39,569 nt of DNA from Bacteroidales bacterium (GTDB lineage Bacteria; Bacteroidota; Bacteroidia; Bacteroidales; JAUNSR01). The translations under genes were made by a program, and so were the position numbers. Below are positions 1 through 9,032 of this stretch, piece by piece (positions within the stretch are counted from its first letter, which is position 1; every line of letters starts with the position of its first letter). The stretch lies in the NCBI GenBank assembly GCA_030539115.1, contig JAUNSR010000028.1:1-39569 (forward strand), in the 5' to 3' direction. The notes under the pieces are model-generated. The model was not told the DNA's origin. It saw nothing but the letters and a program-made list of their open reading frames with translations, and made no database searches.

Positions 1-645
1 TCTACCATTTTATTTATAAAATATTGGTAGTCAACTGGTCTAATATGCTGCATCGAGAATAAAGCAGAAAGTATGACATTTGATGATGCTTTATGTAAAA
101 AAATCCGGAAAGACATCAGAGCTTATAAAGATAAAATTGATCAAGCGGAAAAGAATATCTTGAAAGATTAGGCAAAAGGCTTTTTCCAAGACTTGCTGGA
201 AATTGTTGTTCTCAAATAGAAGATTTAGTCTGCAAATTTGAATGTTATTAATCGATTTTTTTATACCTTTGCCGTAGCTAATCATTCCACTCCTATTTGA
301 TGCAAGATGAAGAAAATAGCACGTTACAAATCCATTACCTATTGCCATAAAATGGTTTTGTAAATCTTTGAAAGATAGCGATATACTGATGAGCAAAAGC
401 ATAGTTACTAAATCGTTACCATAAAATAACAACCTCTTCTTTTAAGACTGATACTCAATCAGATAAATTATTTTTTATTATCCTCCGCAAAGATAAACAA
501 AAAGCTCACATCAATCATAATCAACCATTCAACAACAAACTCGCAGAAAATTTCTTAAAGTTTATTATAAAATAAATAATTATAATAGATATGAGCTTAA
601 AGAGAAATTATATTTTTCTCAATAATAAAAAATGATACTATTCTT
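1..645. other. Left-edge region with no convincing gene
   Basis: No supported intact gene lies here. Positions 2-30 form an interrupted inverted repeat (CTACCA/TGGTAG with inner TTTTA/TAAAA), which may be a terminator of a gene outside the window or an element end. A minus-strand reading frame (about 91-432) holds phrases such as NDLVTMLL and, further on, HLASNRSGMISYGK. These vaguely recall the N-terminus of IS4-type (DUF4372-like) transposases, but no catalytic region is present and the resemblance is too weak to name. A short plus-strand frame (73-171) overlaps it and has no recognisable motif. Positions 433-645 are AT-rich with nothing visible. Confidence 0.4.
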
Positions 646-939
646 TTAAATTGTTTTTTCAACATTCATTACAAATGCTCTTAAGCCTAAAGCCTCTTTA
701 GACTTATCCAAAGCTTGTAATGCATTTAACACAGAATCAACTTTTTCATCCTCTACCATTAACATCAATGATGAATTGGTTGAGGGCCAAGCATGGCTGC
801 CTAAATGAGGCTCTCCATTTTTTGAACCTCTGCCTTGAACGTTCTCCCAATAAGTAAATCCTCTTTGGCTTAAGCGTGTAAGCACTTGCATGATATTATC
901 ATAATGAGCCTGGTCAAAGGCAACAAATATTGCTTTCAT
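646..939 (-). CDS. PII-like (ferredoxin-fold) small regulatory protein
   Basis: This 97-residue protein has the length and pattern of the PII/CutA-like superfamily: a starting beta strand (MKAIFVAF), a helix, a glycine-rich middle loop (QGRGSKNGEPHLGSHAW, about residues 36-52), a second strand ending in VEDEKV, and a closing helix and strand (LGLRAFVMNVE). The conserved-looking loop resembles the Bacteroidota PII-like proteins found beside RND efflux genes. It is the last gene after the efflux operon on the same strand, 220 bp past the pump gene, with a strong hairpin terminator (1107-1136) and a repeated structured element (965-1038) in between. It may therefore be transcribed separately or by read-through. 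It lacks a canonical PII T-loop, so uridylylation is not expected. The ligand is unknown. I am fairly sure of the gene and moderately sure of the family. Confidence 0.75.
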   Translation of the reverse strand: MKAIFVAFDQAHYDNIMQVLTRLSQRGFTYWENVQGRGSKNGEPHLGSHAWPSTNSSLMLMVEDEKVDSVLNALQALDKSKEALGLRAFVMNVEKTI

Positions 940-964
940 TTATATATATTTTTATTATTTACAC

Positions 965-1038
965 TAAGGTATAAATGCGCCATTATATATCTTTTGAAAG
1001 ATATATAAACTTTAATGAATTATGGCGATTTCATTTAT
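965..1038 (-). repeat. Structured intergenic element, copy A
   Basis: The outer stem is CGCCAT (978-983) with ATGGCG (1022-1027), extended across a 4-nt bulge by ATAAATG (971-977) with CATTTAT (1032-1038). The interior hairpin is TATATATC (984-991) with GATATATA (1000-1007), which can extend further inward. The conserved flank CTAAGGTA begins at 964. The ends match copy B at 31251-31326 closely while the interior differs. It lies 26 nt upstream of the PII-like start and downstream of a terminator, so it would form most of that gene's leader. I infer an RNA leader or a palindromic repeat; it is not a known family to me. Confidence 0.6.
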
Positions 1039-1106
1039 AACACTTATTATATATCTCTAAAAAATATTTCAGAGAAAGATTCATATTATAATGTGAATTT
1101 AAAATT

Positions 1107-1136
1107 ATTTCGTACTGAGAATATTCAGTACGAAAT
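1107..1136 (-). terminator. Terminator of the RND efflux operon
   Basis: A perfect 12-bp stem (ATTTCGTACTGA, 1107-1118, with its complement at 1125-1136) and a 6-nt loop lie 24 bp past the pump stop codon. On the minus strand the stem is followed by AATAATTTT. Confidence 0.75.
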
Positions 1137-1159
1137 AACCTAAATATAGAGAGTATGTT

Positions 1160-4100
1160 TTACTTAGCCAAAGCCTTACGCCAAGCTCTACGTCTGCGTT
1201 TTACACCATTCTTTGCAAACACACAGTAAACAGTAGGAACTATTATCAATGTAATAAGAGTTGAAAAAGCAAGTCCCCATGCAACTGTCATACCCATTGA
1301 TCGCCACATTTCAGATCCCTCACCAGTTCCAACTGCCATCGGTATCATACCAAGAACAGTTGTTAATGTTGTCATCAATACCGGGCGAAGACGAGAACGT
1401 CCAGCTTTAACTACTGCCTGACGAATTCCCATTCCTCTTTCTCTATTCAATATTGTATAGTCAATAAGCACAATACCATTCTTAACAACAATACCGGCCA
1501 ACATTATCACTCCTATCAAAGCCATAACTCCAAGAGGGGTATTTGTCAATGCCAATCCAATAAATACTCCGGTAAATGCAAATGGTAATGAGAACATTAT
1601 TATGAATGGATCAGTCAATGATTCAAACTGAGCAGCCAATACAATGAACACAAGAATTATAATCAAAATACCCAAAGTTATCAAATCTGCAAATGTATCC
1701 TGCTGATCCTCATAAGCACCACCAATTGATGTAGTTACTCCATTAGGAGCCGGATTCTCTTTAATAATCTGAGTAATTTCAGACGCCATTTCTCCAAGAA
1801 CGCCTTTTGGTCCAAGGATTGCACTTAGTTTAATATAACGTTCACGATTCTTATGTTGGATTTCCGGAGGTGTCATTTTCTCAACAACCTTACCAAGATC
1901 TCTAATTCTTACTCCATTACCTTGATTGTTATATATAAGAATATTTTCAATATCCTCTATACTCTCTCTACTTTCAGGAGCATATCTCACTCTAATATCA
2001 TATTCATCTCCATCTTCACGATAATAAGATGAGGTAGAACCATTGATACGGTTTCTTAAGTAAAGAGATGCTGTAGCAACATTAAGACCATTCAAAGCCA
2101 ATTTTTCTCTATCGAATTCAACATGATATTCTGGGATATAATCACCACGGCTATTTGTTATAGTGGCAACGCCATCAAGCTGAAGTATCTTTTGAGTCAA
2201 TTCCTGAGCATATTTATCTGTTGCATCAAAGTCATAACCATAAATTTCAACATCTACAGAACTCTGACCACCAATACCTCCTGACGAACCACCGGCAAGA
2301 ACCGAATATTTCTTTATTTCAGGATATTTTGCCAAATCCTCTGTCATAAGAGCTACAATTTCTTTCAATCCACGTTCTCTCTCTCCAACACTGACAAGGT
2401 TCATATTCCAAGAAAGAATATGTGTACCATTCGATTGCATTGAACCAAAAGTATTATCTGTATCTGCTTGACCTGCTGTAAAGGAGGATGCATTAATCTC
2501 AGGATATTTTTCAGCAAATTCTTTTTCTATTCTCAATGCAAGTTCTCGTGAAATCTCAGTTCTTGTTCCTACAGGTAATTCAATAGATATACCGATACGT
2601 CCATTATCATTTGTTGGGAAAAACTCTGTTGGTATAATTTTTACAAGAAATAAACTTGAGATAAACAAAGCACCCATTGAAAATATTGTCAACATTCTAT
2701 GACTAACAACCCATCTAAGTGCGCTTTCATAGAATCTATCCAACCAATCCAAGAATTTTTCAATTGGAGTAAATAAAAGATTCCAAATCTTCCCTTTTTT
2801 GGGATTAAGCTTTAAGAATTGAGAACACAACATCGGTGTCAAAGAAAGAGCACCAACTGTAGAGACAATCATAATAATTGACACAATCCAACCTAACTGA
2901 CGGAACATGATACCTGCCATACCAGGAACCATAGTCAATGGAAGGAACACAGCTAACATTGTCAATGTTGAAGCTATTACAGAAATAGCCACCTCATTTG
3001 TTCCGTGTATTGCTGCTTGTTTTGGATCACTTCCTCGTTCAATATGGTTTGTTACATTCTCCAAGACTACAATGGCATCATCCACAACCATACCAATTGC
3101 AATACTCAACGAAGATAACGATATGATGTTTAACGTATTACCGGAAAGAAGCAAGTATGCAAAAGAGGCAATCAATGAAATTGGGATAGTCAATATAATA
3201 ATAAATGTAGCTCTCCATCGTCCAAGGAAGAATAACACTACAAACATTACTATAACAAACGTCACCAATATGGTTTCAACCAATGATTGAATAGTATTTT
3301 CAATACTTCTTGAAGTATTTACAATAACACCCATGTTTACATCACTTGGAAGGTTCTTTTGCAGTTCAGGAAGCTTCTCCAATACTGCTTTAGAAATAGC
3401 TACTGAATTAGCTCCTGATTGCTTTTGAATAAATATCATACCTCCATGAGAAGCCGTATATCTTTTCCCTGTAGCTGAGGTTCCTGTCACATATGCTTCT
3501 TGAGCCCTTTCCTGAGGTCCGTCTTCAATTCTTGCAACATCTCTTAGATAAACAACTTTACCATTATTTGAGCCAACAACTATATCATTCAACTGCTGAG
3601 CATCATTAAACTCTCCTTGTACACGCAAAGAATATGAGTTAGAACCAATATCCATTGTACCGCCCGGAGTATTTAAATTCTCTTGAGCTATCAGATTTGA
3701 TATTCCCTCAATAGTCAATCCATAAGCTTCAAGCTTTTGAGGATCACAATAAACCTTAACTTCACGCTGGGCAATACCTGAAACAGAAACAGCTCCCACC
3801 CCACTGATACGCTTCAATGGATTTGCAACTTTCTCATCAAGTATCTTATAAAGAGCATTCATACTCTCATCGGCAGTGACAGAAAGTATCACAATTGGAA
3901 TATCATCCATACCGAATTTGAAAAGAATCGGTGTATTTACATTATCAGGAAGAGCACTCTTTATCTGGTCTATTTTGTCACGAACGTCATTAGTTGCATT
4001 GTCAATATTCGTTCCATACTCAAATTCAAGAGTAACAATTGACATATTTTCCTTTGATGTGGAAGTAATGTTTTTTAAGTCACTTACTGTATTAAGTGAG

Positions 4101-4306
4101 TTTTCCATCACTTTAGAAACATTTGTTTCAATATCTGATGCACTTGCTCCCGGATAAGCAGTTAAAACCATAATAGTATTAACTTCAATCTGAGGAAACA
4201 AGTCTATGGATAGACGTGTAAGTGAAAAGAGTCCTAATATCACAATAGCCAAAAAGCATAAGGCTGTTGTAATAGGCTTTTTTACGGCTGTACTATATAA
4301 ACTCAT
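1160..4306 (-). CDS. HAE1-type RND efflux pump, inner-membrane subunit
   Basis: At 1048 residues this has the full length of the AcrB/HAE1 family, proton-driven pumps that export hydrophobic drugs or other amphiphiles through a tripartite channel. It begins with the cytoplasmic lead and first membrane helix (MSLYSTAVKKPITTALCFLA), then LFPQIE and YPGAS, which are typical of the porter domain. The fourth helix carries the paired acidic residues of proton relay (AIGMVVDDAIVVLENV, D409 and D410). The second half repeats the architecture and ends with a basic tail. The paired aspartates and absence of CusA-like features favour HAE1 over heavy-metal HME pumps. It starts 6 bp after the adaptor gene, so the two are cotranscribed. 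The substrate cannot be read from sequence. Confidence 0.95.
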   Translation of the reverse strand: MSLYSTAVKKPITTALCFLAIVILGLFSLTRLSIDLFPQIEVNTIMVLTAYPGASASDIETNVSKVMENSLNTVSDLKNITSTSKENMSIVTLEFEYGTNIDNATNDVRDKIDQIKSALPDNVNTPILFKFGMDDIPIVILSVTADESMNALYKILDEKVANPLKRISGVGAVSVSGIAQREVKVYCDPQKLEAYGLTIEGISNLIAQENLNTPGGTMDIGSNSYSLRVQGEFNDAQQLNDIVVGSNNGKVVYLRDVARIEDGPQERAQEAYVTGTSATGKRYTASHGGMIFIQKQSGANSVAISKAVLEKLPELQKNLPSDVNMGVIVNTSRSIENTIQSLVETILVTFVIVMFVVLFFLGRWRATFIIILTIPISLIASFAYLLLSGNTLNIISLSSLSIAIGMVVDDAIVVLENVTNHIERGSDPKQAAIHGTNEVAISVIASTLTMLAVFLPLTMVPGMAGIMFRQLGWIVSIIMIVSTVGALSLTPMLCSQFLKLNPKKGKIWNLLFTPIEKFLDWLDRFYESALRWVVSHRMLTIFSMGALFISSLFLVKIIPTEFFPTNDNGRIGISIELPVGTRTEISRELALRIEKEFAEKYPEINASSFTAGQADTDNTFGSMQSNGTHILSWNMNLVSVGERERGLKEIVALMTEDLAKYPEIKKYSVLAGGSSGGIGGQSSVDVEIYGYDFDATDKYAQELTQKILQLDGVATITNSRGDYIPEYHVEFDREKLALNGLNVATASLYLRNRINGSTSSYYREDGDEYDIRVRYAPESRESIEDIENILIYNNQGNGVRIRDLGKVVEKMTPPEIQHKNRERYIKLSAILGPKGVLGEMASEITQIIKENPAPNGVTTSIGGAYEDQQDTFADLITLGILIIILVFIVLAAQFESLTDPFIIMFSLPFAFTGVFIGLALTNTPLGVMALIGVIMLAGIVVKNGIVLIDYTILNRERGMGIRQAVVKAGRSRLRPVLMTTLTTVLGMIPMAVGTGEGSEMWRSMGMTVAWGLAFSTLITLIIVPTVYCVFAKNGVKRRRRAWRKALAK

Positions 4307-4312
4307 AATATT

Positions 4313-5338
4313 TTATTTATTTTCTACTTCTACTGAAGCACCATTTGTTAAACGAGACTGTCCGGCAACAACAACTTTAGCTCCATTCTCAACACCGGAG
4401 ATAAGTTCATAAGTATCACCCATACGACGGCCTAATTCCACTTTATTATAAGATACTGTGTTATCATCGTTTAAAATATAAACGTATCTGTCTCCTGCAC
4501 CTGATTGTTTTATAATAGCAAGGTCTGGTACTACAACATGGTTTAGTGTTCCAAAACTCATTACAGCTCTTGCAAACATTCCAGGACGTACTCTTTGATC
4601 TTTATTATTAATTGTTATCTCTACAGGAAATGTACGAGTGTTTGCATCTATTGTTGGATAAACTAAAGATACCTTACCTTCAAATGTTTCATCATTATAA
4701 ACATCAAGTTTTATATCTACACTCATTCCTTTTTTCACATAAGCAAAATATGCTTCTGAAACATTAATCATAAGTTTCACAGGAGTTATCTGCTCAACAA
4801 CAAGAACCGGTTTAGAAGCACTGTAAAGATCCCCCTTATCGTAATTTCTTGCAGTGATAATACCATCTATCGGGCTTGTCAACTGAGTGTTTACCATAAG
4901 GTTATTATAGTTTGTTTCCAAAACATCAAGATTCATCTTAGAAGCATCCCAACTTGATTTAGATGTTCCGCCTATTTTGTAAAGTTCGTCGATACGTTTA
5001 AACTCTATTTTTTGGTTTTCCAACTGAGTTTTAATCTGTTTAAGATTACTGTTATCCATTTGCACAAGCTTCTGGCCTTTTCTAACTCTGTCACCAACCT
5101 CAACAAAAATATTTTCTATACGAACAGGTGATTGAGGTGCAATATTATTGGATATATTTGCCTCAACAGTGGCAGTAAATTCTCTTGTCTGATCAACATC
5201 TTTCGATGTTACAGTTTCAACCCTCACAAGAGGTTTTTTCTCTGTTTGTTCAACATTTTTCTCTTTATTCTCGCCATTACATCCCACTAACAATCCAACA
5301 GATAGAATTGAGAGAAAGAGTCTTGATAAATTATTCAT
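4313..5338 (-). CDS. RND efflux periplasmic adaptor lipoprotein
   Basis: This 341-residue membrane fusion protein has a lipoprotein signal ending in LLVGC (lipidation at C20). A barrel-sandwich/lipoyl half-motif follows (FVEVGDRVRKGQKLVQMD), then a short alpha-hairpin and the second lipoyl half (LTSPIDGIITARNYDKGD). The beta-barrel domain comes next (PVKLMINVSEAYFAYVKKG), then a membrane-proximal domain ending in GAKVVVAGQSRLTNGA. The length is normal for the AcrA/MexA family, with a short coiled-coil hairpin. It sits between the outer-membrane factor (4 bp upstream) and the pump (6 bp downstream) and links the two in the periplasm. Confidence 0.93.
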   Translation of the reverse strand: MNNLSRLFLSILSVGLLVGCNGENKEKNVEQTEKKPLVRVETVTSKDVDQTREFTATVEANISNNIAPQSPVRIENIFVEVGDRVRKGQKLVQMDNSNLKQIKTQLENQKIEFKRIDELYKIGGTSKSSWDASKMNLDVLETNYNNLMVNTQLTSPIDGIITARNYDKGDLYSASKPVLVVEQITPVKLMINVSEAYFAYVKKGMSVDIKLDVYNDETFEGKVSLVYPTIDANTRTFPVEITINNKDQRVRPGMFARAVMSFGTLNHVVVPDLAIIKQSGAGDRYVYILNDDNTVSYNKVELGRRMGDTYELISGVENGAKVVVAGQSRLTNGASVEVENK

Positions 5339-5342
5339 ATAC

Positions 5343-6707
5343 TTATTTTTTATTATTTTCTAAAGATGATTCTATTGTTTTTCCTAATGTTGCCTCAAGG
5401 GTTGACTTAGCAGATAAATAATCATATATTGATTGAGCATACTGCAAACGCGCCTGAGTCAAAGCTGTTTCGGAATTATTCATTTCCAACAATGTACCCG
5501 AACCAACATCATATCTTTTTTGGCTGATTGTAAATGCTTTTTCTGCCTGAAGCATACTCTCCTTATTTGAGCTTACTTGTTCTACTGAAGTTTCAATACT
5601 GTTCATTGAATTTGTAATACTTAACTCCAACTGTCTAACAAGGTTTTCTCTCTGCAAATCAAGATTTATCTGATTTACTTTATTTTGTTTTGTTTTTTGA
5701 TATTTGGCACCGCCATCGAATATTGGAATAGACAAAGACAAAGCTAAAGTAGAACCGGCAAACCATTGATACTGACTAATTGCAAGATTCTTGTTCATTG
5801 ACTGCCATCCGTAATTCAAAGAAAGTGCCAAAGTTGGCAAATATCCCAATTTATTAATCTTCTCAGCCAATACCAACTGACGCTTTTGAATATCCAATTG
5901 TTTAATTGAGCTATTATCTGTAAGTGAAGTATCACTCTTTAAACTCATCAAATCGGAATACATTTCACTTTCATAAGAATTAAGATTACCTGTAAAAATA
6001 ATTGGTTCATTTACATCAACACCCATAAGCACTTTTAATTGCATTGTAGCAAGTCTTACGGCATTCTCCCCATTAACTACCTGAGGTTTTTGATTTCTCA
6101 ACTGAACATCAGCAACCAATTTATCGTATTCAGAAACAATGCCCAATGCAAATTTATCCTCAACATTTTTGGCATTCATTGCAGCATTATTGTAACCTGC
6201 CAATAATGTTTTGTAAGCATCTTGAGCAAGAAGTAAAGTATAATAAGCTGTCTTAACCTGATTAACCATCTCTATTTTTGAAGAACGAGCTGACTCAACT
6301 GCTAATTCAACCTCCTGCTGATTTAACTGCACTGTTTTCCAAAGCTGAGGAGCTACTAAAGGAAGAGAAAGATTAAATGTCCCGCTCATAGTATAATTCT
6401 GTCCCATAGATATTGGTTCCGGGGCAAAATCAAGCTTTACCTTCTGAAGTTTTAAAGCCTGCGAATATGCTCCATTTGCACTAATATTGGGAAATAATCC
6501 TGCTATTGTTTCTTTTTTAGCATACTTTTTCAACTCAATTGTATTGTCTGCCACTTTTACAGTTGGGTTATCGCTTAGTGCGATTTCCAATGCCTGGCTC
6601 AAGTCTATACTTATAGAATCCTGAGCAAAAACACTTTTTCCTGATAAAAGGCATAATGCAACAAAAAATAGAGTTTTCGTTTTTGTGAACCCTTTGTTCA
6701 TTTTCAT
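5343..6707 (-). CDS. TolC-family outer-membrane efflux channel
   Basis: This outer-membrane factor is the exit duct of the tripartite pump. The chosen start (MKMNKGFTK) gives 454 residues and places a normal signal peptide at the N-terminus (hydrophobic TLFFVALCLLSG, cleavage after SVFAQ). A start 57 bp further upstream would add 19 polar residues ahead of it and is less likely. The mature protein shows the duplicated TolC layout: a repeat opening with SLSQALEIAL-like sequence (here IDLSQALEIALSDNPTV), long amphipathic helices rich in Q and N, and a second repeat ending with RYDVGSGTLLEMNNSETAL, the typical OMF signature. It is the first gene of the operon. No exact TAnnTTTG box was found upstream of it. 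Confidence 0.9.
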   Translation of the reverse strand: MKMNKGFTKTKTLFFVALCLLSGKSVFAQDSISIDLSQALEIALSDNPTVKVADNTIELKKYAKKETIAGLFPNISANGAYSQALKLQKVKLDFAPEPISMGQNYTMSGTFNLSLPLVAPQLWKTVQLNQQEVELAVESARSSKIEMVNQVKTAYYTLLLAQDAYKTLLAGYNNAAMNAKNVEDKFALGIVSEYDKLVADVQLRNQKPQVVNGENAVRLATMQLKVLMGVDVNEPIIFTGNLNSYESEMYSDLMSLKSDTSLTDNSSIKQLDIQKRQLVLAEKINKLGYLPTLALSLNYGWQSMNKNLAISQYQWFAGSTLALSLSIPIFDGGAKYQKTKQNKVNQINLDLQRENLVRQLELSITNSMNSIETSVEQVSSNKESMLQAEKAFTISQKRYDVGSGTLLEMNNSETALTQARLQYAQSIYDYLSAKSTLEATLGKTIESSLENNKK

Positions 6708-7167
6708 CTTTCTTATCATTTTGTTTATATCGTTTTTATTTTTTTCCTGCAAAAAATATATCATTTTCTAAATACCTAATTTATTTTGTCTTCTTCTTTC
6801 TTAAAAACAGGAACAAAATAAGTTAATTGTTATTACTAATAAAAAAGTATTCAATATACAGCTTAACTTAATCAACAAAATCTTTTATTAAATCAACTTT
6901 ATTGGTTTTTATTTTCACCAAATACATTATAGATAGAAATAACAAGTTCATTGAAGGATAAAATATATTTATTGATTCTTTTTTTTTTATAAACATGATA
7001 AATATATTTTTACCGCAATAAATATCCTGCCAAATATTATATCAAGCTAAAAATGAGCGCAAAACTAATAAATATTGGATATAATTAATCAAATATCTTT
7101 AGTTTTTATTTCAAAAAACATTATCAATAAAAGATAAATATTTTTTATTGTTTTTCATATTACTTTT
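6708..7167. other. Divergent intergenic region, efflux operon / two-component pair
   Basis: This 460-bp AT-rich spacer separates the divergent efflux operon and histidine kinase gene. It must contain both promoters, but I found no exact TAnnTTTG box on either strand. No open frame of interest and no strong hairpin are present; long T-runs occur near 6990 and 7140. Confidence 0.5.
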
Positions 7168-8217
7168 ATGAACGAAAATTCTAAATCAACATTACTAAAT
7201 TTCATATCAAAACATAAATCAGGGGGTTTATGGGTAGCTCTTTTCATTATCCTTTTTTCAGGTGGTTTGCATGTTGATTGGTTAATATCACTTATAAGTG
7301 CATCTATTTCTGTGCTTTCAATGCTAATTCTAGATAGAATTGTTCGATGCATACTTATAAAAGAATTATTACGAAATCATAGACAATTTTTCTACTATCT
7401 TATTGGTTTTATTACAATTACCATTACTGTATATCTTGAAGTTAAATTTGAGATTTTTATTTTCAAATCTCTTTATGAAAAAAACCTTATAAAAATCCCT
7501 GAACTAAAAAACAATGTTGGGCTGATTTATCCGGTTTTTAAAATATCTCTTTTACTTCTTGCTACATTTACTATAAGTACTGTTTCCTACTTTCTTACCA
7601 AATCAAAAGAAACTACTACTGCTTTGGAAAATGAGAAGCTTGACATGGAGCTTAGATATTTAAAGGCTCAGATTAATCCTCATTTTTTATTCAATGCTTT
7701 AAACAACATATATTCATTGGTATATACCAATGATGAAAATGCACCAGAAAGCATTCTAAAGCTTTCTGAAATGCTTCGCTATGTTACTGACGAATGTCAA
7801 ATTGATAAGATATCTATTGATAAAGAAATTAATTATATAGACAATTTCATTGACTTTCAGCTGATGAGAATGGAGGTGCATCCAAACATAACTTTCAAAA
7901 AAGATATAAAAAATGCTGATTTTATCCTTCCTCCAATGATTCTTCAGCCATTTATAGAAAATAGCTTCAAACACAGCCGTCTTGAATCGAACAAAGAGGG
8001 ATATATTAATATTGAGATTTGTCAAAATGAGAAAGAGTTTTATTTTATGGCTGAAAATTCTCAATCTCCATGCACTTTTCATAAACAAACCGAACGCAGC
8101 GGTATAGGTATTATTAACGTTAAAAAACGCCTTGACCTTGCTTACAGAAAAAATTACACACTTAATATCGAAAATAATTCGCAATTTTACAGAGTTGAAC
8201 TAAGAATAAAACTTTAA
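7168..8217 (+). CDS. LytS/YehU-type sensor histidine kinase
   Basis: This 349-residue membrane kinase has four predicted membrane segments (about residues 20-34, 38-56, 72-92 and 119-141) and no large extracellular sensor domain. A linker helix follows, then the His_kinase domain with the phosphoacceptor motif QINPHFLFNALNNIYSL (H172). The ATP-binding domain has an N-box (LPPMILQPFIENSFKHS, N265) and a glycine motif (SGIGIINVKKRL, about 311-322). This is the class that pairs with LytTR response regulators, and the partner begins 3 bp downstream. The pair diverges from the efflux operon, so control of that operon is possible but unproven. The stimulus is unknown. Confidence 0.92.
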   Translation: MNENSKSTLLNFISKHKSGGLWVALFIILFSGGLHVDWLISLISASISVLSMLILDRIVRCILIKELLRNHRQFFYYLIGFITITITVYLEVKFEIFIFKSLYEKNLIKIPELKNNVGLIYPVFKISLLLLATFTISTVSYFLTKSKETTTALENEKLDMELRYLKAQINPHFLFNALNNIYSLVYTNDENAPESILKLSEMLRYVTDECQIDKISIDKEINYIDNFIDFQLMRMEVHPNITFKKDIKNADFILPPMILQPFIENSFKHSRLESNKEGYINIEICQNEKEFYFMAENSQSPCTFHKQTERSGIGIINVKKRLDLAYRKNYTLNIENNSQFYRVELRIKL

Positions 8218-8220
8218 AAG

Positions 8221-8991
8221 ATGGATCAGGATAAATATCGTGTGTTAATTGTTGATGATGAATTTCTTGCAAGAAAACTTCTTAAAGGATATGTCTCAAA
8301 AATTGATTCTCTTGAATTGGTCGCTGATTGTTCAAGTGCATTTGAAGCAATAACTATACTTCAAAAAGATAAAATAGACATTCTTCTTCTTGACATTCAC
8401 ATGCCTGACCTTACCGGTCTCGAACTTGTTGAAAGCATGAAGAATTTTCCTGCTGTTATTTTCACTACTGCTTATTCTGAATATGCCATAAACAGTTATG
8501 AACTTGGTGCTGTTGATTATCTTTTAAAGCCTATTGGATTCCCAAGATTTTTTCAGGCAATAAACAAAGCTATTGACCAGATTGGAAGAAATTCTTCTGG
8601 CAACAATTTATCATCAAAAGTTTCCAACACTGAAGAATCATCCACTACCGCTGAAGAAACTCTTTCTATCAAGCCTACCGCTGATTTTCTTACAGTAAAA
8701 GCAGATTATAAAATCTATAAGATCAATTTTTCCGACCTTCTTTATATAGAGGGCCAGCATGAATATGTAACTTTCCACACCGTTTCAAGAAGAATAACTG
8801 CTCTTTATTCTTTAAAAAATCTTGAAGAACAACTTCCTAACGAACAGTTTATCAGAATACATAAATCTTACATCGTCTCTTTTCATCATATTCAGGACAT
8901 TGAAGGTAATACCGTAAATGTTGCCGGATCAAAAATTCCTATCGGAGGAAGCTATAGAGACATATTAATGGAAAGGTTGAATTTAAAATAA
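8221..8991 (+). CDS. LytTR-family response regulator
   Basis: This 256-residue regulator has an N-terminal receiver domain with the acidic pocket DD (12-13), phosphoacceptor D58 in LLLDIHMPDLTG, the T83 switch residue and K103 in LLKPIG. A serine/threonine-rich linker spans about 120-150. The C-terminal LytTR DNA-binding domain (about 155-256) contains the phrases DLLYIEGQHEYVTFHT, RIHKSYIVS and IPIGGSYRD. LytTR proteins bind direct repeats upstream of their targets. The gene follows its kinase by 3 bp and the two are certainly cotranscribed. The stop codon lies inside the hairpin at 8988-9015. Confidence 0.93.
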   Translation: MDQDKYRVLIVDDEFLARKLLKGYVSKIDSLELVADCSSAFEAITILQKDKIDILLLDIHMPDLTGLELVESMKNFPAVIFTTAYSEYAINSYELGAVDYLLKPIGFPRFFQAINKAIDQIGRNSSGNNLSSKVSNTEESSTTAEETLSIKPTADFLTVKADYKIYKINFSDLLYIEGQHEYVTFHTVSRRITALYSLKNLEEQLPNEQFIRIHKSYIVSFHHIQDIEGNTVNVAGSKIPIGGSYRDILMERLNLK

Positions 8992-9015
8992 GCTTTTATT
9001 GTACACAAAGCTTAT
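8988..9015. terminator. Hairpin terminator between convergent genes
   Basis: A 9-bp stem (ATAAGCTTT at 8988-8996 with AAAGCTTAT at 9007-9015) overlaps the response-regulator stop. On the minus strand it is followed by TTTTAAAT, so it best serves the lipoprotein gene at 9033. It could also stop the plus-strand operon. Confidence 0.6.
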
Positions 9016-9032
9016 GAAACATGAATAATAGA

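Noticed and set aside
73..171. Short plus-strand frame of 32 codons at the left edge
   Set aside because: It overlaps another doubtful frame, is short, and has no recognisable domain. It might be the tail of a broken gene but cannot be supported.
2907..3290. Plus-strand open frame inside the RND pump gene
   Set aside because: It lies wholly antisense to a well-supported coding sequence and has no family features. The same applies to other frames opposite real genes, such as 9588-10109 and 12567-12926.
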